DNA of 6,361 bases. Origin: Pseudomonadota bacterium (GTDB lineage: Bacteria; Cyanobacteriota; Vampirovibrionia; LMEP-6097). The notes under the pieces are model-generated. The model made no database searches and had not been told where the DNA came from. It saw nothing but the letters and a program-made list of their open reading frames with translations. Shown piece after piece: positions 1 through 5,789 of this stretch. Within the stretch, counting starts at the first letter, position 1. Each line of letters begins with the position of its first letter. The DNA lies in NCBI GenBank assembly GCA_009924885.1, contig RFQS01000129.1:1-6361 (forward strand). Direction: 5' to 3'. The position numbers were made by a program, and so were the translations under genes.

Positions 1-456
1 TATCCACAGACTACGACTATGAGGCTTTTTCCATCCCTCAATGTAAGCAGGATAAGCTTCACTAAAAGGTATTTCTGGGTGGAATTCATCAATAAGCAGT
101 CCCTCATTGTATCCCATTAAACTAATAGCGATTTTAAAAGTCGAGCAAGGTGAGTGACGTGACTTGTAATCACCTTCCTGCTTAATAAACTTATTTCCCT
201 CCTTAAGTAAAAAACATCTCTGAGACCACTGCACAACTCCATTTTCTGCGTTTTCGTCGTCCTCATGATCCTCATGTACAAGTAGTACACTGCGGTCATT
301 CGTCCTCCTCAGCCTTGAAACTGCACGTTGTGCAGTGGTCTCTCCCTGAGACTGAGACACAGCTTCATTTTTTGTATCTTCAGTTTCTCTCATCGCTGCC
401 TGCACTCCCAGGCTAAATAAAAACCCAAGGACTAAAAGTAAAATAATTTTCTTCAT
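1..456 (-). CDS. bla: Class D (OXA-type) beta-lactamase, N-terminal part, cut by window edge
   Basis: Reading leftwards from the ATG at 456 there are 152 uninterrupted codons to the window edge, so the C-terminal part is missing. Residues 1-20 (MKKIILLLVLGFLFSLGVQA) form a clear signal peptide, so the enzyme should be exported to the periplasm. The catalytic domain starts near C81 (RCFLLKEG). It reaches the class D active-site tetrad S105-T-F-K108 inside SPCSTFKIAISLMGYNEG, followed by the Pro/Trp-rich stretch GWKKPHSRSLW. S105 would be the acylated serine and K108 the carboxylated lysine known for this family. The SxV, YGN and KTG motifs would lie outside the window. The active serine sits about 35-40 residues later than usual because a palindromic element encodes residues 39-78. 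The gene begins 21 nt after the Fic gene on the same strand, so co-transcription is likely. I see no good Shine-Dalgarno. The family call is confident; activity and substrate range cannot be judged. Confidence 0.88.
   Translation of the reverse strand, partial: MKKIILLLVLGFLFSLGVQAAMRETEDTKNEAVSQSQGETTAQRAVSRLRRTNDRSVLLVHEDHEDDENAENGVVQWSQRCFLLKEGNKFIKQEGDYKSRHSPCSTFKIAISLMGYNEGLLIDEFHPEIPFSEAYPAYIEGWKKPHSRSLWI
222..342. mobile_element. 121-bp palindromic/MITE-like element inserted in frame in the beta-lactamase gene
   Basis: The ends are a perfect 16-bp inverted repeat: GAGACCACTGCACAAC at 222-237 and its reverse complement GTTGTGCAGTGGTCTC at 327-342. The flanks carry a near-perfect 10-bp direct repeat (TCTCTGAGAC at 217-226, TCCCTGAGAC at 343-352) that overlaps the element's left end. 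Its two copies are 126 bp apart, exactly 42 codons, so the host frame survives. In the beta-lactamase frame the element encodes residues 39-78, a charged stretch rich in Arg, Asp, Glu and His, between signal peptide and catalytic domain. It has no room for a transposase. By behaviour it resembles Rickettsia palindromic elements or a MITE mobilised in trans; I cannot assign a family. Confidence 0.75.
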
Positions 457-477
457 ACTATTTTGATAAATTGGCAA

Positions 478-1578
478 TCAAGCTCTCAAGATTTGCAGCA
501 GATCTTTATTAATGTAGAGATTTTCTTTCCATACTGGCTTAAGCTCTAGAATACCCAATTGAACTAGATTCTGTAAATATTTAGTTGCAGTTAATCTTGA
601 TACATTCAGTCTTTTACTCACATAATCGACTTTACTATATGGTTGCTCAAATAATAATTCCAATAACTCTTTATTATAGCCTTTTGCATTTGTACTTTTA
701 ATTTTGTCCTCTAATTTACGAAATAATACATTAATGCTCAAGATCTGCTGCTGAGTATCTTTAGCGGTAACTTCGATTCCTTTAAGTATAAATATAATCC
801 ACTCTTCCCAAGCATTATCTTTCCAAACCTCATGTAGTAGCCTGTAATAGTCAGCCTTATGAGCAATAATAAATCTACTTAGATATAAGATCGGCAGATC
901 TAGATAGCCTTTTAAAATTAAATAGAGTATATTAATTATTCTTCCAGTCCTACCATTACCATCATAGAAAGGGTGTATGCTTTCAAATTGACAATGCTGA
1001 ACAGCCAATTTTATTAACGGTGAAATATCGTCGTTATCAATATTTAAGTAGTCCTCTAGATTTTTCATCAACTCTAGAATTCGACTATGATTGTCTGGAG
1101 GCATATAAATCACCTTTCCAGTACTTGTATTTGTCAAAGTAGTTCCAGGTAACTTTCTTAGACCAGCAGAGTTTTTCTCTAGCAAAGCTTGAATCTCGAC
1201 TATAGCATTAATACTAATAAACTCCTTTTCTTTAATAAAATTAAAACCACCAAGCAAAGCTTCTCGATATCCTAAAACTTCTTTCGTTGCAGGATCAGCT
1301 GTAAGACTACTATTCAAAGCTTGGTATAAATGATCTTGTGTGGTAATGATATTCTCAATCTCTGAGCTAGCTCCAGCTTCTTGAAGAATCACAGCATTTA
1401 ATAATATTAAAGGGTTTGGTAAAGTTTTAGCCATGCCGTTAAGCTCACCTAAAGCTAAAGCTGAATTAGCGAGTTGCTTTAAAACAGCAACTGTCTCTAA
1501 TTCAATCTTTGGTGGTAATATTGGTAAATCATTAAACGGTTTACTAGCATCCCTTTTGACTTTTTTAGTTTTTGTCAT
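478..1578 (-). CDS. Fic-domain protein AMP-transferase, class II, with C-terminal winged helix
   Basis: This 366-residue protein has the architecture of the Shewanella SoFic type. An N-terminal Fic_N region (about 15-95) carries the inhibitory motif S71-S-E-I-E75-N76, matching (S/T)xxxE(G/N). A flap (VIYMPPDN, 156-163) precedes the complete catalytic motif H202-PFYDGNGRTG-R213, and a winged helix-turn-helix lies at about 308-345 (YVSKRLNVSRLTATKYLQNL). Family knowledge: these enzymes transfer AMP from ATP to hydroxyl side chains, and the inhibitory glutamate blocks ATP binding until it is displaced. Every residue for activity and self-inhibition is present, so it should be an active, autoregulated cytosolic enzyme; targets are unknown. 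The start at 1578 fits family length; upstream there is only a weak AAAGA. The stop is TGA at 478-480. The palindromic region upstream could be bound by its own winged helix, which is inference. The beta-lactamase gene follows at 21 nt. Confidence 0.93.
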   Translation of the reverse strand: MTKTKKVKRDASKPFNDLPILPPKIELETVAVLKQLANSALALGELNGMAKTLPNPLILLNAVILQEAGASSEIENIITTQDHLYQALNSSLTADPATKEVLGYREALLGGFNFIKEKEFISINAIVEIQALLEKNSAGLRKLPGTTLTNTSTGKVIYMPPDNHSRILELMKNLEDYLNIDNDDISPLIKLAVQHCQFESIHPFYDGNGRTGRIINILYLILKGYLDLPILYLSRFIIAHKADYYRLLHEVWKDNAWEEWIIFILKGIEVTAKDTQQQILSINVLFRKLEDKIKSTNAKGYNKELLELLFEQPYSKVDYVSKRLNVSRLTATKYLQNLVQLGILELKPVWKENLYINKDLLQILRA

Positions 1579-1587
1579 ATCTTTAGA

Positions 1588-1680
1588 TTATATATCTCAT
1601 ATATAAAAAAGGCAGGAATTTATACATGAGTGACTTGTCATATATAAATTCTATATATGATCTTTATATGACATAAAGAT
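1588..1680. promoter_or_regulatory. AT-rich cluster of inverted repeats upstream of the Fic gene
   Basis: The 127-nt gap upstream of the Fic gene contains several perfect inverted repeats: TTATATAT/ATATATAA at 1588-1595 and 1599-1606; TCATATATA/TATATATGA at 1638-1646 and 1652-1660; ATCTTTAT/ATAAAGAT at 1660-1667 and 1673-1680; TGTCATATA/TATATGACA at 1636-1644 and 1665-1673; and GAATTTATA/TATAAATTC at 1616-1624 and 1643-1651. A TATAAT hexamer on the minus strand (1592-1587) lies 8 nt before the Fic ATG, but no matching -35 is visible. The density suggests an operator for a dimeric regulator, though strongly AT-rich DNA makes some short palindromes by chance. The 1616-1651 repeat, followed on the minus strand by CTGCC and T6, could instead be a weak terminator for the preceding gene. 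Confidence 0.4.
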
Positions 1681-1705
1681 ACATGATGTGCCAATTAAAT
1701 CAACA

Positions 1706-1930
1706 TTAGTTTAACTTCGGCAACTCATAACCCCAAGGACAGCCCGGGCAGCCAGTCATACAACAACCCGACATAGCATCTTCCAGCTTATCTGATCTAG
1801 CTACTCCATCAGAATCTGGTCTAGTAGACCTTTCCATCGCACGCATTGAAAAGAAATCTTCCAGATCCTTTTCTAAATCTTGAGCCAGTTTTTCAAAGTC
1901 TGGATATTCATCTTCCTCGGGCTTATCCAT
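1706..1930 (-). CDS. Small acidic protein with C-terminal CCxxxCxxC-P-W motif
   Basis: This 74-residue protein has an acidic, probably helical first half (many Asp and Glu in residues 4-26), a middle region rich in Ser and Arg, and a C-terminal cysteine cluster in SGCCMTGCPGCPWGY (C56, C57, C61, C64). The cluster resembles short cysteine motifs of uncharacterised bacterial families such as DUF5522 (CCGxGCxxCPY). Metal or iron-sulfur binding is a reasonable inference but is not shown. There is no signal peptide and no membrane segment, so it should be cytosolic. It starts 4 nt after the prfA stop on the same strand, so it is very probably co-transcribed and may be translationally coupled; no separate Shine-Dalgarno is visible. 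In many bacteria this slot after prfA holds prmC. The short, well-formed cysteine motif at the very end argues that the frame is real. Confidence 0.75.
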   Translation of the reverse strand: MDKPEEDEYPDFEKLAQDLEKDLEDFFSMRAMERSTRPDSDGVARSDKLEDAMSGCCMTGCPGCPWGYELPKLN

Positions 1931-1934
1931 ATAA

Positions 1935-3035
1935 TTAAGCAGCTGTAGATTCAGTGCTGAGCGATTCTAACTGAGCACTCTGATCATAAGATATACAGGC
2001 ATCAAAAATATCTCCCAAATGCCCTTCTATAACTCGGTTTAAAGCGAAGTTGTTTTTTAAACGGTGATCTGTGACCCTGTCATCCTTATAGTTATAAGTT
2101 CTGATCTTTTCTTCTCTGCCACCAGTTCCGACTTGGCTCTTACGTGCGTCACGCTGTTCTGCTTCACGCTTCTGAATTTCTAAATCGTAAAGTTTAGCTT
2201 TCAGTCTCTTTAAAGCTTTCTCTCTATTCTGTAACTGTGATCTCTCTTCACGGCACTCTACTACTATTCCAGTAGGCTTATGCTCTAATCTGACAGCGGT
2301 TTCTACTTTGTTTACGTTCTGTCCACCAGCTCCACCAGCTCTACAGGTAGTTAATAAAATATCTTCTTGCTTTAAATCAATATCAATATCATCATCAACT
2401 TGAACCAAAACCGCTACAGTAACGGTACTGGTGTGAATTCTTCCTTGTGATTCAGTCGCAGGAACTCTTTGCACACGATGAACACCAGACTCATACTTAA
2501 ACTTACTGTAGACATCATCGCCTTGGATTTCAAAAACCACTTCTTTAAAACCACCATGACCTGAATCATTAAAATCAGCCATTTGATGTTTCCAACCCAC
2601 ACTATCACAGTACTTTGCGTACATCCTGTATAAATCACCAACGAATATAGCAGCTTCGTCCCCGCCAGCACCAGCTCTAATCTCGATGATAATATCTTTA
2701 TCATCATTAGGGTCTTTAGGTAAAAGTAAAATCTGTAATTCATTCGCCAGCTTAACTATCTCATCCTGTGCTGAGCTAAGTTCCAGTTCAGCCATCTCTC
2801 TCAGTTCCGCGTCAGTCTCTTCACGGAGCATTTGCCTAGCTTCCTCTACCTGCTTTTCTAAAGCCTTATACTGTCTAAATTTTTCAGTAGTTTTATCTAG
2901 TTTTTTTAAAGATTTAGTTAATTTCTGAAATTCAGCCTGATCCTTAAATATCTCTGGGTCTGAAAGCTTGTTACGATAGCTTTCGCAAGTAGCTTCAGTC
3001 TCTTCTAATTTGGCGTAAAGTTGCTTATTAATCAT
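1935..3035 (-). CDS. prfA: Peptide chain release factor 1
   Basis: At 366 residues this is full length for RF1. Domain 1 is a coiled-coil-rich N-terminal region (about 1-105). Domain 2/4 includes the conserved IRAGAGGDEAAIF (119-131) and the stop-codon recognition tripeptide P192-A-T194 in RVPATESQGRIHTS, the RF1 signature for UAA/UAG rather than the SPF of RF2. The catalytic G237-G238-Q239 loop (CRAGGAGGQNVNKVETAV) places Gln at the peptidyl-transferase centre. The C-terminal region contains SQVGTGGREEKIRTYNYKDD and VTDHR, also typical. The loop context (GGQNVNKVETAV) and the ending DACISYDQSAQLE look closer to cyanobacterial RF1 than to the enterobacterial protein, by memory only. The start at 3035 matches family length; no Shine-Dalgarno is seen upstream. 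It leads a likely two-gene unit with the small cysteine protein and is divergent from dnaB. Confidence 0.97.
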   Translation of the reverse strand: MINKQLYAKLEETEATCESYRNKLSDPEIFKDQAEFQKLTKSLKKLDKTTEKFRQYKALEKQVEEARQMLREETDAELREMAELELSSAQDEIVKLANELQILLLPKDPNDDKDIIIEIRAGAGGDEAAIFVGDLYRMYAKYCDSVGWKHQMADFNDSGHGGFKEVVFEIQGDDVYSKFKYESGVHRVQRVPATESQGRIHTSTVTVAVLVQVDDDIDIDLKQEDILLTTCRAGGAGGQNVNKVETAVRLEHKPTGIVVECREERSQLQNREKALKRLKAKLYDLEIQKREAEQRDARKSQVGTGGREEKIRTYNYKDDRVTDHRLKNNFALNRVIEGHLGDIFDACISYDQSAQLESLSTESTAA

Positions 3036-3051
3036 GGAATCAAAATTAGCC

Positions 3052-3070
3052 CTAAGGTAATAAACCTTAG
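3052..3070. promoter_or_regulatory. Hairpin in the prfA leader
   Basis: CTAAGGT (3052-3058) and ACCTTAG (3064-3070) are perfect complements with the 5-nt loop AATAA. The hairpin ends 16 nt before the prfA ATG. It is not followed by a T tract on either strand, so it is not a standard terminator. If the prfA transcript starts near 3076 it would sit at the start of the 5' leader, where it could protect or modulate the mRNA. A chance repeat is possible. Confidence 0.3.
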
Positions 3071-3082
3071 AAGCACCTATAT

Positions 3083-3126
3083 ATTTTACCCTATGAAATC
3101 AAGACTTAAGGATTTTTTATCAAGAC
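3083..3126. promoter_or_regulatory. Divergent prfA/dnaB control region with 21-bp-spaced direct repeats
   Basis: ATCAAGAC occurs at 3098-3105 and again at 3119-3126, 21 bp apart, which is two helical turns and would place both on the same DNA face. The match extends, with one mismatch, to ATCAAGACWTAA. On the minus strand, TAAAAT (3088-3083) is a possible prfA -10 hexamer (5 of 6 bases), with no good -35 at the expected distance. The repeats could be binding sites for one regulator acting on both genes. Confidence 0.3.
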
Positions 3127-3155
3127 ATAAAAAAGCAGTGAATTAAATCTTTCTT

Positions 3156-3164
3156 TGTTAGAAT
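3156..3164 (+). promoter_or_regulatory. Possible extended -10 promoter element of dnaB
   Basis: TGTTAGAAT combines the TGn extension (3156-3158) with TAGAAT (3159-3164, five of six matches to TATAAT). It lies 16 nt before the dnaB ATG, giving a predicted leader of only about 10 nt. No -35 hexamer is recognisable 16-18 bp upstream, as is usual for extended -10 promoters. Nothing resembling a Shine-Dalgarno precedes the start codon. Confidence 0.35.
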
Positions 3165-3180
3165 TTTACCTACCTTACTT

Positions 3181-4527
3181 ATGAACGCAACATTCCAGAA
3201 AATCGATTCTAGTCTTCTTCCCTTCAGCCTAGAAGCCGAACAGGCAGTTCTAGGAGCCGTACTTGCAGATGCACAGTGCTTGATGAGAGTGCTTGATCTG
3301 ATTCGCAATAGAGATTTCTTTTATAAAAAGGCTCATCAGCTCATCTATGAAGGGTTTCTCAGACTCAGTGAAAAAAGCGATAACATAGACTTAGTCACAG
3401 TCTCGGAACATCTAAAAAATAAGAATGAATTAGAAGAGGTAGGCGGCAGATCTTATCTCGCAGAGCTAACTTCAGCAGCACCAGTTTCAGCGAATGCCGA
3501 ATATTACGCAAAAATAGTTAAAGAAAAATTCACGCTTAGAAGCATGATTCTTGCTGGTAACAGAATAGTTGAACTGGGTCATCACACCGATGAAGACACT
3601 GAGATATTAGTAGATAAAGCTGAACAGATTATATTTGAGTTAGCGCAGAATAAAGCTAGAGAGTCTTTAGTCCATATAGAAAATGTACTTACCACTAGCT
3701 GGGAGCAGTTAGAGGAGCGTGCCGCAAATAAAAACTCTTTAACTGGCTTAAATACTGGTTTCTATGACTTAAACAGCTTCACTTCAGGCTTGCAGAAAAG
3801 TGACCTGATTATTCTTGCAGCTAGACCTTCTATGGGTAAAACGGCTCTTGCTTTAAATATCGCAGAAAATGTAGCTTTATTAAATCGCTCTCCAGTCGCG
3901 ATATTCAGCTTAGAGATGGGGAAAGAACAGTTAGTACAGAGGCTTTTATGTTCTCGCGCGGAAATAGACAGCTCTAGAGTAAGAACAGGTCAGCTTAGAG
4001 ATGATGATTGGGCAAAATTAGGCTCGGCTATGGGTGAGCTTGGTGAGGCTCCTATCTTTATAGACGATTCTGCTGGAGTTACAGTAATGGAACTTAGAGG
4101 GAAATGCCGTAGGCTTAAAGCCCAGCATGGCGACTTAGGCTTAGTAATCATCGATTACTTGCAGCTTATAGAAGGGCGTAGTAATAACGATAACCGTGTA
4201 AACCAGATGGGAGAGATCTCTAGAGGCTTAAAACTTCTAGCAAGAGAATTAAATGTACCGATTATCGCTCTATCACAGCTATCTAGGGCAGTAGAATCTA
4301 GGCAGGATAAGAGACCTATGCTCTCAGACTTAAGAGACTCCGGTGCAATAGAGCAGGATGCAGATATAGTCTTAATGATATATAGGGATGAATATTATAA
4401 CCCTGAAACAGAGAAGGCTGGCATAGCAGATTTAATTATCGCTAAGCAAAGATCTGGTCCAGTAGGGTCTTTAGAGCTAGTTTTTCAATCTAATATTACT
4501 AAATTTAAGAATCCAGCGAGGATGTAA
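3181..4527 (+). CDS. dnaB: Replicative DNA helicase DnaB
   Basis: This 448-residue protein is full length for DnaB, the hexameric 5'-3' helicase that opens the replication fork and recruits primase. The N-terminal domain (about 12-115) begins LPFSLEAEQAVLGAVL. A linker (about 150-185) leads to the RecA-like motor domain. There the Walker A motif is A214-RPSMGK-T221, the catalytic Glu is E245 in FSLEM, Walker B is LVIIDYLQL with D325, and motif H4 is IALSQLSRAVESR (362-374). The arginine-finger region is KQRSGPVGS (422-430). Unlike many bacterial dnaB genes there is no intein at Walker A or in the H4 region. The start at 3181 gives the usual short tail before the first conserved block. The gene is divergent from prfA; no clear terminator follows in the 63-nt gap to the next gene. 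Confidence 0.97.
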   Translation: MNATFQKIDSSLLPFSLEAEQAVLGAVLADAQCLMRVLDLIRNRDFFYKKAHQLIYEGFLRLSEKSDNIDLVTVSEHLKNKNELEEVGGRSYLAELTSAAPVSANAEYYAKIVKEKFTLRSMILAGNRIVELGHHTDEDTEILVDKAEQIIFELAQNKARESLVHIENVLTTSWEQLEERAANKNSLTGLNTGFYDLNSFTSGLQKSDLIILAARPSMGKTALALNIAENVALLNRSPVAIFSLEMGKEQLVQRLLCSRAEIDSSRVRTGQLRDDDWAKLGSAMGELGEAPIFIDDSAGVTVMELRGKCRRLKAQHGDLGLVIIDYLQLIEGRSNNDNRVNQMGEISRGLKLLARELNVPIIALSQLSRAVESRQDKRPMLSDLRDSGAIEQDADIVLMIYRDEYYNPETEKAGIADLIIAKQRSGPVGSLELVFQSNITKFKNPARM

Positions 4528-4538
4528 ATTCTGTAATG
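4526..4538 (+). repeat. 13-bp direct repeat AAATTCTGTAATG, copy 1
   Basis: AAATTCTGTAATG overlaps the dnaB stop codon here and recurs exactly at 5022-5034. In this copy the ATG opens only a 14-codon frame (to the TAG at 4578-4580). It could be a duplicated gene-boundary sequence or chance. Confidence 0.3.
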
Positions 4539-4590
4539 ATCTTGGCGATAGTGCCTTCACTCGTATCACTCTTCTGCTAGACTGCTTAAT

Positions 4591-4992
4591 ATGCCTGTTA
4601 AAAAGATTTTAATTTCGTCGCTAATAGTTTTCGTTTTCGTATTTTTCTTTGAAGCCCTGCTGCATGGCTTTTTACTTAGAGGAATTTACGAATCTACCGC
4701 TCAGTTATGGCGTCCTTACGAGGAAATGAAAGCATTTTTCCCTTACTCTCTAACTATTCAATTAGGGTTTTCGGTCATCATAAGCCTTTTCTATACTGTA
4801 ATCATAAAAGAAAAAACTATGAAAAATGCTTTAAGCTTCGGAGCTTTTCTGGGACTGCTTTTCGGTTGGACGCAGTTAGGACTTTATGCTTATATGCCGA
4901 TTCCGTTTATGCTGGCTCAAGCTTGGTTCTTTGGGGTGTTTTTAGAGAGTGTGGTTATTGGAGCGGTTTTGGGGTTGGTTTATAGAAAATAA
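4591..4992 (+). CDS. Small four-helix integral membrane protein, function unknown
   Basis: This 133-residue protein is mostly hydrophobic, with four predicted membrane segments at about 5-25, 51-73, 80-102 and 106-131. A basic start (MPVKK) suggests a cytoplasmic N-terminus. The loop after helix 1 carries polar and aromatic residues that look conserved-family-like (LHGFLLRGIYESTAQLWRP, 24-42). Glycine-rich helices (FGAFLGLLFGW, IGAVLGLVY) suggest tight packing. I half-recognise the HGxLLxxxYExTAxLWRP pattern from uncharacterised membrane proteins but cannot name a family or a role. It lies 63 nt downstream of dnaB on the same strand, without an obvious Shine-Dalgarno or terminator in between, so it may be transcribed from the dnaB promoter. 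Confidence 0.8.
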   Translation: MPVKKILISSLIVFVFVFFFEALLHGFLLRGIYESTAQLWRPYEEMKAFFPYSLTIQLGFSVIISLFYTVIIKEKTMKNALSFGAFLGLLFGWTQLGLYAYMPIPFMLAQAWFFGVFLESVVIGAVLGLVYRK

Positions 4993-5021
4993 ATGTGGGA
5001 AGATATTAGATTAGACGAGTA

Positions 5022-5034
5022 AAATTCTGTAATG
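5022..5034 (+). repeat. 13-bp direct repeat AAATTCTGTAATG, copy 2
   Basis: This is an exact copy of 4526-4538. Here the terminal ATG is the start codon of the TIGR04255-family gene, so the repeat occupies the position where a ribosome-binding site would be, but it contains no Shine-Dalgarno-like bases. Confidence 0.3.
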
Positions 5035-5781
5035 CGATTTAAATTAGATAAATTACCAATAAGAGTTAAAAAATGTCCAATCACTGAAGCGATTATAGAG
5101 ATTAGATTTGAGCCAAATATACCAATACACGAACTTCATGCGATTATTTATGGAAAATTCTCGCAAGATTATCCTCATAGAGAAGCATTTAAGAATTTAG
5201 TACTTCCTGAAATGATTAGAAAATCTAATAATGATCTTAAATACAGTCCCTGCCATAGGTTCCAAAATGATGATCTAATCCTACATTTTGGCAGTCATGT
5301 TTTTACCATAATTAACTATGAAACGCTCTCTAAAGGTTATATTGGTTGGGATAGTTTCTTTACTAAAGCTCAAGAGATTTTCAATACTTTATTTGAAAAA
5401 AATGTCATTAAAGTCTTACAGCGAGGTAGTATTCGTTATGTTGATTTCTTTCAGGACATAAATATATTTGAAAAAATAAATCTGAAGCTAGATTATCCGA
5501 ATAGTATAAATTCAGAGGAGTGCTCTAAAGAGAATATTTTATTTAGAAATGAATTTACGCATGATGATTTTAAACATATAATTTCTATTTCTAATCACGC
5601 AGAATACGGAACTCTTAAGGGTTCGTGTATAGATTTAGATATAATCAGAGATTCAGAAATAAATCAAAGCAATTTATTTGAAATAATGGAAAAAGGGCAT
5701 AAACTAGAGCAAGAACTTTTCTTTGGATTATTGGAAGATAGTTTCTTAAGGTCTTTAGAACCACAGTACACTAAGGAATAA
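5032..5781 (+). CDS. TIGR04255 family protein
   Basis: This 249-residue protein matches the pattern I know for TIGR04255. It has an N-terminal CPITEAIIEIRFEPNIP (15-31), a central YIGWDSFF (103-110), RGSIRYVDFF followed by INIFEKINL (131-151), and a C-terminal block around HKLEQELFFGLLEDSFLRSLEP (223-244), close to the family's usual end (SLNPEY-like). It is soluble, with no signal peptide or membrane segment. The family is widespread, patchy in distribution and, to my knowledge, has no established function; no catalytic residues can be named. The partner gene starts 8 nt after its stop, and a HEPN-like remnant follows that. Its AT-rich sequence and scattered occurrence suggest an accessory, horizontally acquired module. 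The start at 5032 places the first conserved block at residue 15, as usual. Confidence 0.8.
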   Translation: MRFKLDKLPIRVKKCPITEAIIEIRFEPNIPIHELHAIIYGKFSQDYPHREAFKNLVLPEMIRKSNNDLKYSPCHRFQNDDLILHFGSHVFTIINYETLSKGYIGWDSFFTKAQEIFNTLFEKNVIKVLQRGSIRYVDFFQDINIFEKINLKLDYPNSINSEECSKENILFRNEFTHDDFKHIISISNHAEYGTLKGSCIDLDIIRDSEINQSNLFEIMEKGHKLEQELFFGLLEDSFLRSLEPQYTKE

Positions 5782-5789
5782 AATTTCAT

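Noticed and set aside
117..299. Open frame of 60 codons on the minus strand over the beta-lactamase
   Set aside because: It is a different frame from the signal peptide-STFK reading and has no family features; most of it lies on the palindromic element.
222..342. Reading the 222-342 inverted repeat as a transcription terminator or CRISPR repeat
   Set aside because: The arms are 89 bp apart, lie inside an open coding frame, have no T tract, and occur only once as a pair.
2414..2928. Open frames on both strands inside prfA (2414-2743 minus, 2686-2928 plus)
   Set aside because: They lie wholly within prfA, whose conserved motifs run through these positions; the compositions (Ser/Leu-rich) are typical antisense or shifted-frame shadows.
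3120..3308. 62-codon minus-strand frame over the dnaB start
   Set aside because: It is antisense to the conserved DnaB N-terminus and has no recognisable features.
4528..4590. Terminator after dnaB (AGTG-CCTT-CACT hairpin near 4551-4562)
   Set aside because: The stem is only 4 bp and no T tract follows.
4707..4985. 92-codon plus-strand frame inside the membrane-protein gene
   Set aside because: The overlapping frame 4591-4992 gives four clean membrane helices; this frame gives a mixed, unstructured composition.
4993..5022. Nine-codon frame MWEDIRLDE directly after the membrane-protein stop
   Set aside because: It is too short to support as a gene and has no ribosome-binding site; a decayed gene end is possible but not demonstrable.
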